Part shown: positions 1 through 5,949 of the stretch, one piece after another
How the letters are laid out: every line of letters starts with the position of its first letter
How positions within the stretch are numbered: the first letter of the stretch is position 1
From: Dehalococcoidia bacterium
Lineage (GTDB): Bacteria > Chloroflexota > Dehalococcoidia > Plut-88900
Assembly: GCA_012270635.1 (NCBI GenBank)
Contig: JAAXHX010000135.1
Location: 1-7,024, forward strand
DNA: 7,024 nt
Direction of reading: 5' to 3'
Position numbers and translations under genes: made by a program
The notes under the pieces: model-generated
Databases searched by the model: none
Told to the model about the DNA's origin: nothing
What the model saw: the letters and a program-made list of their open reading frames with translations, nothing else

Positions 1-509
1 GGAGGGTGGGGCTTCTGCACGGGGCGGGGGAGCATCGTCACCCCGTCGAAATGGAAGTGACGGCCCCTGAAGGTGAACTTCTCTTCGGTCATCAGGCCGA
101 TTATCGACCGTAGGCCCTCCTCCATTCTCCGTCCCCTCTCCCTCCTGGGCACGTCCAGCGTATCGAACTCCGTCTTCTCATACCCGACACCCAGGCCCAG
201 GTCGAACCGGCCGTTGGATAGCACGTCCACCATTGCCGCATTCTCCGCAACCACCAGGGGGTGGTGCAGGGGAAGTATGCAGATGTTCGTCCCGATCCTT
301 ATGCGCTTCGTCCTTGCGGCCATGGCCGCGCACAGGATGAACGGGTTGGGCGGGTACTGGGAGTCGAAGTGGTGCTCGGCGGTCCACACCTGGTCGAAGC
401 CCAGGTCCTCGGCAAGCTCCGTAAGCTCCAGGGCTTGCTGGTAGTTCTCGGTGTCGGGTGTGCGGAACTCTTCCGGGTTCTCGGCGAAGAAGAACAGTCC
501 AAACTTCAT
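1..509 (-). CDS. LLM class flavin-dependent oxidoreductase, N-terminal 169 residues (3' end off window)
   Basis: The reading frame is open from an ATG at 509 to the left edge, so only the N-terminal half of a roughly 350-residue protein is present. It starts MKFGLFFFAENPEEF and has the bacterial-luciferase-like (F420/FMN TIM-barrel) hallmarks: AEDLGFDQVWTAEHHF at about residues 33-48 (EHHF contains the equivalent of LuxA His44), a TKRIRIG strand near 67-73, ILPLHHPL near 78-85, AENAAMVDVLSNGRFDLGLGVG at about 89-109, and the common PRPVQKPHP at the edge. Members use reduced flavin and O2 to oxidise small organic substrates in the cytoplasm; the substrate here is unknown. A GGAG lies 9 bases before the ATG and supports this start. 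It lies downstream of the MFS gene on the same strand and is a paralogue of the LLM gene at 3566, judged by eye to be about 40% identical. Family assignment is secure; specific function is not. Confidence 0.93.
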   Translation of the reverse strand, partial: MKFGLFFFAENPEEFRTPDTENYQQALELTELAEDLGFDQVWTAEHHFDSQYPPNPFILCAAMAARTKRIRIGTNICILPLHHPLVVAENAAMVDVLSNGRFDLGLGVGYEKTEFDTLDVPRRERGRRMEEGLRSIIGLMTEEKFTFRGRHFHFDGVTMLPRPVQKPHP

Positions 510-542
510 ATTCAAGCGCTCCGTTTCCAAGGGGCCCGGGTT

Positions 543-565
543 GGGAGGGCTGTCGGCCCCCTCCC
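543..565. other. GC-rich inverted repeat between MFS and LLM genes
   Basis: GGGAGGG (543-549) and CCCTCCC (559-565) can form a 7-bp stem around a 9-base loop. It lies 34 bases upstream of the LLM start at 509 and about 75 bases past the MFS stop. Neither side is followed by a T-run, so it is not a classical intrinsic terminator. It could be an intercistronic stabilising hairpin or part of a leader, or it could be chance in GC-rich sequence. Confidence 0.35.
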
Positions 566-572
566 GCTCATG

Positions 573-600
573 CTTCCCTTCGACAGGCTCAGGGTAAACT
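573..600. repeat. Dispersed short repeat with TTCGACAGGCTCAGG core
   Basis: The core TTCGACAGGCTCAGG (579-593) matches a short intergenic element I recognise from many environmental bacterial genomes, where it is often translated by mistake as peptides such as PFDRLR or LRQAQG. Both peptides arise here in spurious overlapping frames. Short arms CCCT (576-579) and AGGG (591-594) flank a near-constant 11-base centre, giving a small hairpin whose arms usually vary in compensated fashion. It lies in the 130-base gap between the MFS and LLM genes. Only one copy is visible in this window, so repetition rests on recall of the family and not on this sequence. Confidence 0.6.
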
Positions 601-639
601 AGGGCCTCAGCACGAGCGGCCCCTGCCCCCTCCCTTTTA

Positions 640-1872
640 TCATCTTACCCTTCGGATCCCGGGCTGCGTGGCCGCCGTCAACAGGACCACGGCCAGGAAG
701 GCCAGGCTGCTATAGGTCACCGCTCTCGGGGCCCCGATCCACTCCGCCAGACCCCCCATGTACAGCATTCCCAGCGGCAAGGCCCCGATGGCCATGGCCA
801 CCGCCCCCATGGCCCGACCCCTCATCTCCGGCGTCGACGCGGTCGTCGCTATCGTCGACTGCATGATGGTGAACCCCGATTGTCCCAGGCCTGCAAACAG
901 CAGGGCGGGCAGGGCCAGCGCGTAGAACGGGGCGAAGCTGAACAGTAGCGCGCCCACCCCCAGGACCAGGGACCCGATCACGAAGATCTGCCCCCGGTAT
1001 CTCAGGCTGCCCAACGCCGCGATGACCACCGCCCCGAACATCGAGCCCATCCCGTCCATCCCGCTCATGAACCCCAGCGCCGTCGCGCCGACCCCGAACA
1101 CGTCCCGCGCGAAGACCGGGTGCAGCTGGATGTGGGGGAACACCAGGGTGTTCGCGCCCAGCGTAATCAGCAGGACGCCCCTGATCGCCCCGTTGCGCCA
1201 CACGTACTTCAGGCCCACGATGAGGCTCTTCAAGGCCGGCTCCCGGGCCGCGTCGTCCTTCACCGCCGAGGGGACCGGGACCCGGATGACGAACAGTAGC
1301 CCCAGCAGCACCGATACGGCGATGAAGAAGTAGGCCTCTCCTGGCCCCGCGACGTCCAGCATCCACCCCGCCACCCACCGCCCCACCATGGCCGAACCCA
1401 TCCATGACGCCACGTTTATGGCCATGGCGTTCACCACCACGTTCTCCGGCACCACGTCCCGGATCATCGAATGCCTGACCGGGTAGTCGATGGCCCAGGC
1501 GATGCCTATGAGAAACGCGCCCATATACATCTGCCACAAATTCAGCAAGTCCAGGAACAGGGCGACGCCCATACCCGCGGACAGCACGAAGTTCAGGAAC
1601 TGCGTGCCCATCAGCATCTTCTTCCTCGGCCACCTGTCGGCCTGGGCCCCGGCGATGAAGCCCAGCGTTCCCATGGGCAGCAGGCGGAAAGCCCCGACCA
1701 AGGCCACGAGGAAGGGGGAGTCGGTACGTTCGAGAATCACCCAGCCCAGGATCATGTAGTCCATCCAGAAGGGCAGGTGCCAGAGCTGGCTGACGAACCA
1801 CAACTTCCTCCAGTCCCGATGCTCGAGGGACCTGAGGACGCGGGAGCGGGTCAGCAACACTGCGGGGCTCAC
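640..1872 (-). CDS. MFS transporter, EntS-like (MFS_3-type) family
   Basis: This 410-residue inner-membrane protein has about twelve hydrophobic segments and is typical in length for the major facilitator superfamily. The loop after the second segment carries the signature motif GAQADRWPRKKML (about residues 75-87). Residues 129-142 (DYPVRHSMIRDVVP) and 348-356 (PEMRGRAMG) match the pattern seen in enterobactin-exporter-like MFS_3 proteins. By family it would be a proton-driven efflux or uptake carrier; the substrate is unknown and nothing here shows siderophore export. The start is a GTG at 1872 with only a weak GAGG about 10 bases upstream. The C-terminus ends with tandem in-frame stops (TGA 640-642, TAA 637-639). 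It is transcribed divergently from the CoA-transferase gene and is followed on the same strand by an LLM oxidoreductase, so the two may be co-transcribed despite the 130-base gap. A long opposite-frame ORF over this gene is a GC-driven shadow. Confidence 0.92.
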   Translation of the reverse strand: MSPAVLLTRSRVLRSLEHRDWRKLWFVSQLWHLPFWMDYMILGWVILERTDSPFLVALVGAFRLLPMGTLGFIAGAQADRWPRKKMLMGTQFLNFVLSAGMGVALFLDLLNLWQMYMGAFLIGIAWAIDYPVRHSMIRDVVPENVVVNAMAINVASWMGSAMVGRWVAGWMLDVAGPGEAYFFIAVSVLLGLLFVIRVPVPSAVKDDAAREPALKSLIVGLKYVWRNGAIRGVLLITLGANTLVFPHIQLHPVFARDVFGVGATALGFMSGMDGMGSMFGAVVIAALGSLRYRGQIFVIGSLVLGVGALLFSFAPFYALALPALLFAGLGQSGFTIMQSTIATTASTPEMRGRAMGAVAMAIGALPLGMLYMGGLAEWIGAPRAVTYSSLAFLAVVLLTAATQPGIRRVR

Positions 1873-1957
1873 CTTGATGGGGCCTCGGGGCGGGGGGATT
1901 TGCGGCGACGCATGCGCATTAGTGGTACATGCTCATTCAAAGAGGGGCGGTCGCCGT

Positions 1958-1986
1958 ATTCTATAGGAAGCCCCTGCCTCATCCAA
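1958..1986 (-). promoter_or_regulatory. Weak candidate promoter for the minus-strand MFS gene
   Basis: Read on the minus strand, TTGGAT (1986-1981) is followed after 17 bases by TAGAAT (1963-1958). The -10 box matches consensus at five of six positions and the -35 at only three. Transcription would begin near 1951 and leave a leader of about 79 bases before the GTG at 1872. The call depends on spacing and on the lack of a better candidate. Confidence 0.3.
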
Positions 1987-1998
1987 CATCATCGGCGT

Positions 1999-2027
1999 TT
2001 GACCCTTCACCCGACTGCACATATCAT
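1999..2027 (+). promoter_or_regulatory. Sigma70-type promoter for the CoA-transferase series
   Basis: TTGACC (1999-2004) and TATCAT (2022-2027) each match the sigma70 consensus at five of six positions and are separated by exactly 17 bases. Transcription should start near 2034, only about 16 bases before the ATG at 2050. The GAGGG at 2030-2034 therefore falls at or before the start of the RNA and is unlikely to act as a ribosome binding site, so the CoA-transferase mRNA would have a very short leader without a clear Shine-Dalgarno sequence. Confidence 0.6.
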
Positions 2028-2049
2028 CTGAGGGTCCTCCGACCCGCTC

Positions 2050-3525
2050 ATGGACTGGCGAGAACACTACCGGCAAAACCTGGTCACACCTGACGAAGCC
2101 GTATCGACCATCGCCTCCGGCGAGGGGGTGACGGTCTCGGTCAATCCTCACCCCAACCTCCTGCTGGACGCCCTTGCCGCCCGGCGCGAGGATCTGCATG
2201 GCGTGCGGCTGCATCTCCTGGGGCCTCACTACGATCCCGGCTGGCTCCAGCCGGGTTGGGACGAGTCTTTCCCCATAACCATCATGTTCTACCTCGGCGA
2301 CGTGGCCAGGCCCGCCCACGACGGGCGATACGTCGACTTCCAGCCCATGCTCCTCTCCACCGCCATGAAGCCCTTCGACGAGGACGCCCGGCAGGCCCGA
2401 AGCGTCGACTACCTGCTGATCGTCGTCTCCCCTCCCGACGAGCGGGGCTTCTGCAGCTTCGGGGGCGAGCTTTGGGACAAGCGCCGCGTCGCCGGGTACG
2501 CTTCCCACGTCCTGGCCGAGGTCGACGAGAACCAGATCAGGACATACGGTTCCAACTATATCCACGTCTCGGAGATTGACCGATTCGTCGAGCACACCCC
2601 TCCCGCCCTCACCCTGGAGGCCGGGCAGAAACTCCTGGACGCCCTCCCCGAAGGCGAGCTCAAGTCCGAGCTGGAGAGAATCTCGCCCCTGATGTCCGAC
2701 GTCCAGCGCCAGGAGGCGATTCCCACCCTCATCCACGCCGACGTGTCCCAGGTCCGGGGCTGGGCCCGCTGGGCAGGCTGGGTCCCGCCCTCCGACGCCA
2801 TCCTCAAGATCGCCGAACACGTACACGGCCTGGTGCGCGACGGCGACTCGGTCCAGATTGGCGTCGGCACCCCGGGAGTCTACCTTCCGACCCTCGGCGT
2901 CTTCGACGACAAGAAAGACCTGGGCTGGCACGCCGAGATGTCGGCTCCCGGCATCCTCTCCTTGGTCGAGAGGGGCGTAGTCAACGGCAGCCGCAAGGCC
3001 GTGCACCGGGGCAAGGCCGTCTTCTCGGGCCTGATGGGCAGTACCCCTGACGAGGTGGCCTTCGCCCACCGGAACCCGATGGTGGAGCTCTGGGACGCCG
3101 ACCACATCCTCGACATCCGGAACATCGCATCCAACCCCAACCAGGTCGCCATCAACAACGCCATCTCCATCGACCTGACGGGCCAGATAAACTCCGAGAC
3201 CCTCTTCGGGGGCAGGCTATACAACGGCACCGGGGGCCAACCCGAACTGCACATCGGGGCGGTTCTCTCGGAGGGAGGCCGAGCCATAACCCTGCTCACC
3301 TCCACGGCTCTGGGGGGCGCGGTCTCCAAGATCGTCGCCCAACACGAGGAAGGGGCCGCCGTCACCATACCCCGCACCTTCGCCGACTACGTGGTCACCG
3401 AGTACGGCGTCGTCCGGCTCCTCGGGAAGTCCATACGGGAGCGCGCCCGGGAGCTCATCGGCATCGCCCACCCCGATTTCCGCCCCGAGTTGGAGCATGC
3501 CGCTCGCCGACTGTATTGGCCTTGA
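2050..3525 (+). CDS. Acetyl-CoA hydrolase/transferase family protein (4-hydroxybutyrate CoA-transferase-like)
   Basis: This 491-residue cytoplasmic protein matches the acetyl-CoA hydrolase/transferase family across its length. Family members move CoA between an acyl-CoA and a free carboxylate through a glutamyl-CoA intermediate. The N-terminal domain opens MDWREHYRQNLVTPDEAV and includes VVSPPDERGFCSFG (about 125-138) and YIHVSEIDRFVE (170-181). The C-terminal domain has IGVGTPG (270-276), LGWHAEM with Glu296 at the place of the catalytic glutamate (Glu238 in the Clostridium 4-hydroxybutyrate enzyme), GTGGQPEL (393-400, usually GGQVDF), ADYVVTEYGV (445-454) and RARELIGIAHPDFRPEL (465-481). 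It is about 50 residues longer than the usual 430-440, owing to an insertion between the domains near 190-245. The ATG fits the family N-terminus. It heads a plus-strand series and ends 40 bases before the LLM gene. The acyl substrate cannot be assigned; hydrolase activity is an alternative. Confidence 0.92.
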   Translation: MDWREHYRQNLVTPDEAVSTIASGEGVTVSVNPHPNLLLDALAARREDLHGVRLHLLGPHYDPGWLQPGWDESFPITIMFYLGDVARPAHDGRYVDFQPMLLSTAMKPFDEDARQARSVDYLLIVVSPPDERGFCSFGGELWDKRRVAGYASHVLAEVDENQIRTYGSNYIHVSEIDRFVEHTPPALTLEAGQKLLDALPEGELKSELERISPLMSDVQRQEAIPTLIHADVSQVRGWARWAGWVPPSDAILKIAEHVHGLVRDGDSVQIGVGTPGVYLPTLGVFDDKKDLGWHAEMSAPGILSLVERGVVNGSRKAVHRGKAVFSGLMGSTPDEVAFAHRNPMVELWDADHILDIRNIASNPNQVAINNAISIDLTGQINSETLFGGRLYNGTGGQPELHIGAVLSEGGRAITLLTSTALGGAVSKIVAQHEEGAAVTIPRTFADYVVTEYGVVRLLGKSIRERARELIGIAHPDFRPELEHAARRLYWP

Positions 3526-3544
3526 AGAACTTAGTCTGTATTAT
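3516..3544 (+). promoter_or_regulatory. Possible internal promoter before the LLM gene
   Basis: TTGGCC (3516-3521) and TATTAT (3539-3544) are separated by 17 bases; the -10 box matches at five of six positions and the -35 at four. The element overlaps the last codons of the CoA-transferase gene and would start RNA near 3551, at the ribosome binding site. It could give the LLM and MFS genes some independent expression. The AT-rich stretch stands out from its surroundings, but the match is modest. Confidence 0.3.
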
Positions 3545-3550
3545 CCCTAA

Positions 3551-3558
3551 AGAGGTGA
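3551..3558 (+). promoter_or_regulatory. Strong ribosome binding site for the LLM gene
   Basis: AGAGGTGA lies 7 bases before the ATG at 3566 and is nearly complementary to the 3' end of 16S rRNA. It fixes the start of the LLM gene and is much stronger than any site before the CoA-transferase gene. Confidence 0.75.
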
Positions 3559-3565
3559 ACCGCCC

Positions 3566-4621
3566 ATGAAATTCGGCATCTTCTACCAGATTCCCTGCCA
3601 CGTCAACCAGTACGCCCCAGACCGATACCGCGAAGTCCTCTACCAGATCGAGCTGGCCGAAGACCTGGGCTTCGACTCCATCTGGCTGGGAGAGCTCCAC
3701 TTCGATGCGGCCCTGGGCATCATGCCCTCCATCAACGTCATGGCCGGGGCCATTGCCCAGCGCACATCCCGCATGCGCATCGGTCTCGGCGTCAACATCA
3801 TCCCCATGCACGACCCCATTCTCAACGCCGAGGAGGCCGCCATGGTGGACAACCTCAGCGAAGGCAGGCTGGAGTTCGGGGTGGGGCGCGGCGTTCTCAC
3901 CTTCTACGATCCCTTCCTGATCAAGCCCCAGGAGAGCCGGGAGCGCTATGCCGAGGCCCTGGACATCATCGTCGGGGCGTGGACCCAGGACTCCTTCTCC
4001 TACGAGGGCAAGCACTTCCGGGTGCGCGAGGCTTCCCTGGTCCCCAGGCCTGTTCAGCAACCCCACCCACCCCTCACCGTCGCCGCCAGCGGCAGCCAGG
4101 GAGTCTTCGACATGGCTGCCCGGCGGGGCATGGGCGTAATGGCTGGCCTCTTCCTTACCTCCATGGAGACCCTGAAAGACCGCGTCGCCACTTACCGCAA
4201 GATGGAGGAGGACGAGGGCCTACCCCCGAAACCCGGCTTCCTGAAGATACTCCAGCCGACCTTCGTATCGGAGACCATCTCGGACGCCCAGGAGGCGACC
4301 CGGGCCAGCGTCGATCACTATTTCGACGCCCTGAAGGTCAACCTCAGCACGCCCGCCGGGGCCCGGACCATCGACGCGGTGCCCGAATACAGGCATTTCA
4401 AGGAGGCCCGGGACGAGCACTCCCACCGGCAGATAATCAAGAACGGCATCGACCTCTACCTCACCCCCGACAAGACCACCGAGAGACTGGAAATGTTCCG
4501 CTCGGAGCTTCCCGTCGGCGAGATGCTTCACTGGTTTGAGATGGGCGGCCTGGTCCCCCACGAAAAGATCGTCGACTCCATGAAGCTCTTTGCCAAAGAG
4601 GTCATCCCCAACTTCCGCTAG
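3566..4621 (+). CDS. LLM class flavin-dependent oxidoreductase
   Basis: This complete 351-residue protein is a bacterial-luciferase-like TIM-barrel enzyme of normal length for the family. It begins MKFGIFYQIPCHVNQYAPDR, then has AEDLGFDSIWLGELHF (31-46), TSRMRIGLGVNIIPMHDP (67-84), AEEAAMVDNLSEGRLEFGVGRG (88-109), EGKHFRV near 147-153, PRPVQQPHPPLTVAASG (160-176) and a C-terminal helical part ending EVIPNFR. Members are cytoplasmic flavin- or F420-linked monooxygenases and dehydrogenases that act on alkanesulfonates, aldehydes, ketones and many unknown compounds. The usual EHHF is ELHF here, so the LuxA His44 position is Leu44. It lies between a CoA-transferase and an MFS gene and is probably co-transcribed with both, which suggests oxidation of an imported compound on the way to an acyl-CoA. 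It is paralogous to the partial gene at 1-509. The family is clear; the substrate and flavin partner are unknown. Confidence 0.94.
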   Translation: MKFGIFYQIPCHVNQYAPDRYREVLYQIELAEDLGFDSIWLGELHFDAALGIMPSINVMAGAIAQRTSRMRIGLGVNIIPMHDPILNAEEAAMVDNLSEGRLEFGVGRGVLTFYDPFLIKPQESRERYAEALDIIVGAWTQDSFSYEGKHFRVREASLVPRPVQQPHPPLTVAASGSQGVFDMAARRGMGVMAGLFLTSMETLKDRVATYRKMEEDEGLPPKPGFLKILQPTFVSETISDAQEATRASVDHYFDALKVNLSTPAGARTIDAVPEYRHFKEARDEHSHRQIIKNGIDLYLTPDKTTERLEMFRSELPVGEMLHWFEMGGLVPHEKIVDSMKLFAKEVIPNFR

Positions 4622-4635
4622 GGAAAAACAGCAGT

Positions 4636-4673
4636 CCGTTCGCCCTGGGCCGGCGGAACGGCAATTCGAACGG
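4636..4673 (+). other. Two competing hairpins between LLM and MFS genes
   Basis: CCGTTCG (4636-4642) can pair with either of two downstream copies: GAACGG at 4656-4661, where an extra GCC/GGC pair (4642-4644 with 4652-4654) lengthens the stem, or CGAACGG at 4667-4673, a perfect 7-bp match. The two pairings exclude each other. The element begins 14 bases after the LLM stop and ends 20 bases before the ribosome binding site of the MFS gene. There is no T-run, so it is not an ordinary intrinsic terminator; intercistronic mRNA stabilisation or an attenuator-like switch is possible, and neither is shown. Confidence 0.4.
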
Positions 4674-4692
4674 GGCCTGTCCGCTCCCCCTC

Positions 4693-4697
4693 AGAGG
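4693..4697 (+). promoter_or_regulatory. Ribosome binding site that decides the MFS start
   Basis: AGAGG lies 6 bases before the TTG at 4704. No comparable site precedes the other in-frame start, the TTG at 4590, which overlaps the LLM gene. This favours the shorter MFS protein. Confidence 0.5.
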
Positions 4698-4703
4698 CGT
4701 CGA

Positions 4704-5918
4704 TTGACCATTCAGCAGGACGCGAGCAGCTATAAAGGCCGGTGGGTTGTCGTTGGCGCCCTGACCTCAGGGGTGTCCACAGCCCTGACCTCGATATTCG
4801 TCATCGGGCTGCTCCTGCCCGAAATGAGCGACGAGCTCGGCCTCTCGCCGGTCCAGCAGGGCTTCCTCGGCGCATCGGTGGTCTTCGGCAACCTGCTCCT
4901 TGCCATCCCCCTCAACCTCTGGCTCTCCAGGTACCGGCCCTGGCGCGTGGGACTTATCACCTTCCTGGGAATCGGTGGTTTCACCCTGCTCCAGGCGCTC
5001 GCCCCGAATTTCGCTCTCCTGATAATCGGCCGGATTGGTCTGGGAATCAGCTTCATCGCCAACCAGTCTCCCAGGGCTCTCATCATCCAGCAATGGTCTC
5101 CCCCCGGCAGGATTCACATCACCACGGGCGTGGTCTTCGCAGCCATAGACCTGGTCATGGGGACCCTCTTCTTTCTGACGCCGCTATTGCAGGGCGCCCT
5201 GGGCGGCTGGCGCCAGGTCCTCATGCTCATGGGGGGCATAGGTCTCGCGTCTGCAGCGGCCTGGCTGGTTCTCGGCAGGGAGCGGGACGTGGGCGATTAC
5301 AGGGAGCGGCTGGAGTCGCAGCAGGAAAATCCCCTGTTCTCCGTGCTCAGGTACAAGCAGTTGTGGTTGATGGGACTGGGCATGTGCGCCACCTCCATCG
5401 GGGGCACGGCCTTCGAGGTATTTTGGCCGACCCATGCCGAGAAGGGGTTGCTCGTCTCCAAGGAGGTGCCCGGGGCGGTCTTTGGCCTCAGCCTGTTCAT
5501 CGCCGCCCTCATGGTCTACCTCTTCAACGTCATCCCCTTCTTCTCCAGTCACCGCATAGCGACCCTTGCCATCTCCGGTCTCTCTTTTGCCGCCGTAAAC
5601 GTCGGCCTGCTCTTCACAGCCTCAGCCACCCTCCTCCTCCTTCTCTCCATCCCCCGAGGTATGGGCAACATCTATTTCCCCCTGCTTATGATCATGGTCT
5701 ACCAGCTTCCCAAGATCAGGCCCCGCGAGGTTGCCGTGGGCATTGCCTTCATGCAGACCTCTATATGGCTGGGAGCGGCCATCGGGCCCCTGATCGTGGG
5801 ATACATACAGGAGGCCACCGACGATCTCCGCCTTGCCCTCTTCTCTCTCGCCTTCACCCCGACCCTCCTAGTCCTCGTCGCCCTCGGCCTCCTTGCCCTA
5901 CGACGCCCGCGTAAATAG
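4704..5918 (+). CDS. MFS transporter (CynX/NarK-like architecture)
   Basis: From the TTG at 4704 this is a 404-residue membrane protein (MTIQQDASSYKGRW after initiation) with about twelve hydrophobic segments: roughly 14-38, 51-74, 82-100, 104-124, 138-160, 169-191, then a charged loop at 192-215, and six more between 219 and 398. Features include GLLLPEMSDELGLSPVQQGF (36-54), IGRIGLGISF (108-117) and a C-terminal QTSIWLGAAIGPLIVGYIQE (351-370), typical of major facilitator carriers for small anions or organic acids. The classic DRxxRR loop motif is degenerate (SRYRPWRVG, 75-83). An in-frame TTG at 4590 would add 38 residues, an Arg- and Pro-rich extension overlapping the LLM gene by 32 bases; it lacks a ribosome binding site and looks non-conserved, so I prefer 4704. 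It probably shares a transcript with the LLM gene. It shows little resemblance to the transporter at 640-1872. Substrate unknown. Confidence 0.85.
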   Translation: MTIQQDASSYKGRWVVVGALTSGVSTALTSIFVIGLLLPEMSDELGLSPVQQGFLGASVVFGNLLLAIPLNLWLSRYRPWRVGLITFLGIGGFTLLQALAPNFALLIIGRIGLGISFIANQSPRALIIQQWSPPGRIHITTGVVFAAIDLVMGTLFFLTPLLQGALGGWRQVLMLMGGIGLASAAAWLVLGRERDVGDYRERLESQQENPLFSVLRYKQLWLMGLGMCATSIGGTAFEVFWPTHAEKGLLVSKEVPGAVFGLSLFIAALMVYLFNVIPFFSSHRIATLAISGLSFAAVNVGLLFTASATLLLLLSIPRGMGNIYFPLLMIMVYQLPKIRPREVAVGIAFMQTSIWLGAAIGPLIVGYIQEATDDLRLALFSLAFTPTLLVLVALGLLALRRPRK

Positions 5919-5949
5919 GAGGCGCCCCGACCCTCTTGACCGGCCTGAG

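Larger units (their letters stand above)
1873..2049. promoter_or_regulatory. Divergent intergenic region, MFS (minus) and CoA-transferase (plus)
   Basis: These 177 bases are the only sizeable divergent gap in the window and must carry the start signals for both gene series. They are noticeably more AT-rich in the middle (about 1918-2030) than the flanking genes. The region contains a good plus-strand promoter at 1999-2027, a weaker minus-strand candidate at 1958-1986, and an 8-base perfect palindrome CGCATGCG at 1909-1916 inside the presumed 5' leader of the MFS gene. No regulator gene lies next to it. Confidence 0.6.

Noticed and set aside
261..715. Plus-strand short frames at 261-602 and 458-715 as small genes
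   Set aside because: They oppose the LLM gene and run through the dispersed repeat, giving the familiar spurious peptides PFDRLR and LRQAQG; no ribosome binding site or protein family pattern is seen.
710..1801. 363-codon open frame overlapping the MFS gene in another frame of the same strand
   Set aside because: The translation is Gly/Arg/His-rich without membrane segments, while the chosen frame shows about twelve hydrophobic segments and MFS motifs.
1879..1897. G-quadruplex from clustered G-runs upstream of the first MFS gene
   Set aside because: Only three separate runs are present (GGGG, GGGG, GGGGGG), one short of a standard quadruplex, in sequence that is generally G/C-rich.
1933..3105. 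390-codon open frame antisense to the CoA-transferase gene
   Set aside because: Its translation has no recognisable family pattern and is rich in Gly, Val, Asp and Pro as expected for the reverse frame of a GC-rich gene; the sense frame carries full CoA-transferase motifs.
4704..4736. TTGACC and TATAAA as a promoter at the start of the second MFS gene
   Set aside because: The spacer is 21 bases, well beyond the usual 16-19, and the elements lie inside the likely coding sequence.
5629..5656. Pyrimidine-rich tract as a possible structural DNA element
   Set aside because: It encodes a run of leucines in a transmembrane segment of the MFS protein, and C/T-rich codons are the norm on this strand.
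4742..5914. 390-codon open frame overlapping the second MFS gene in another plus-strand frame
   Set aside because: It is Pro/Arg/His-rich with no family pattern; it is a shadow of the real transporter frame.
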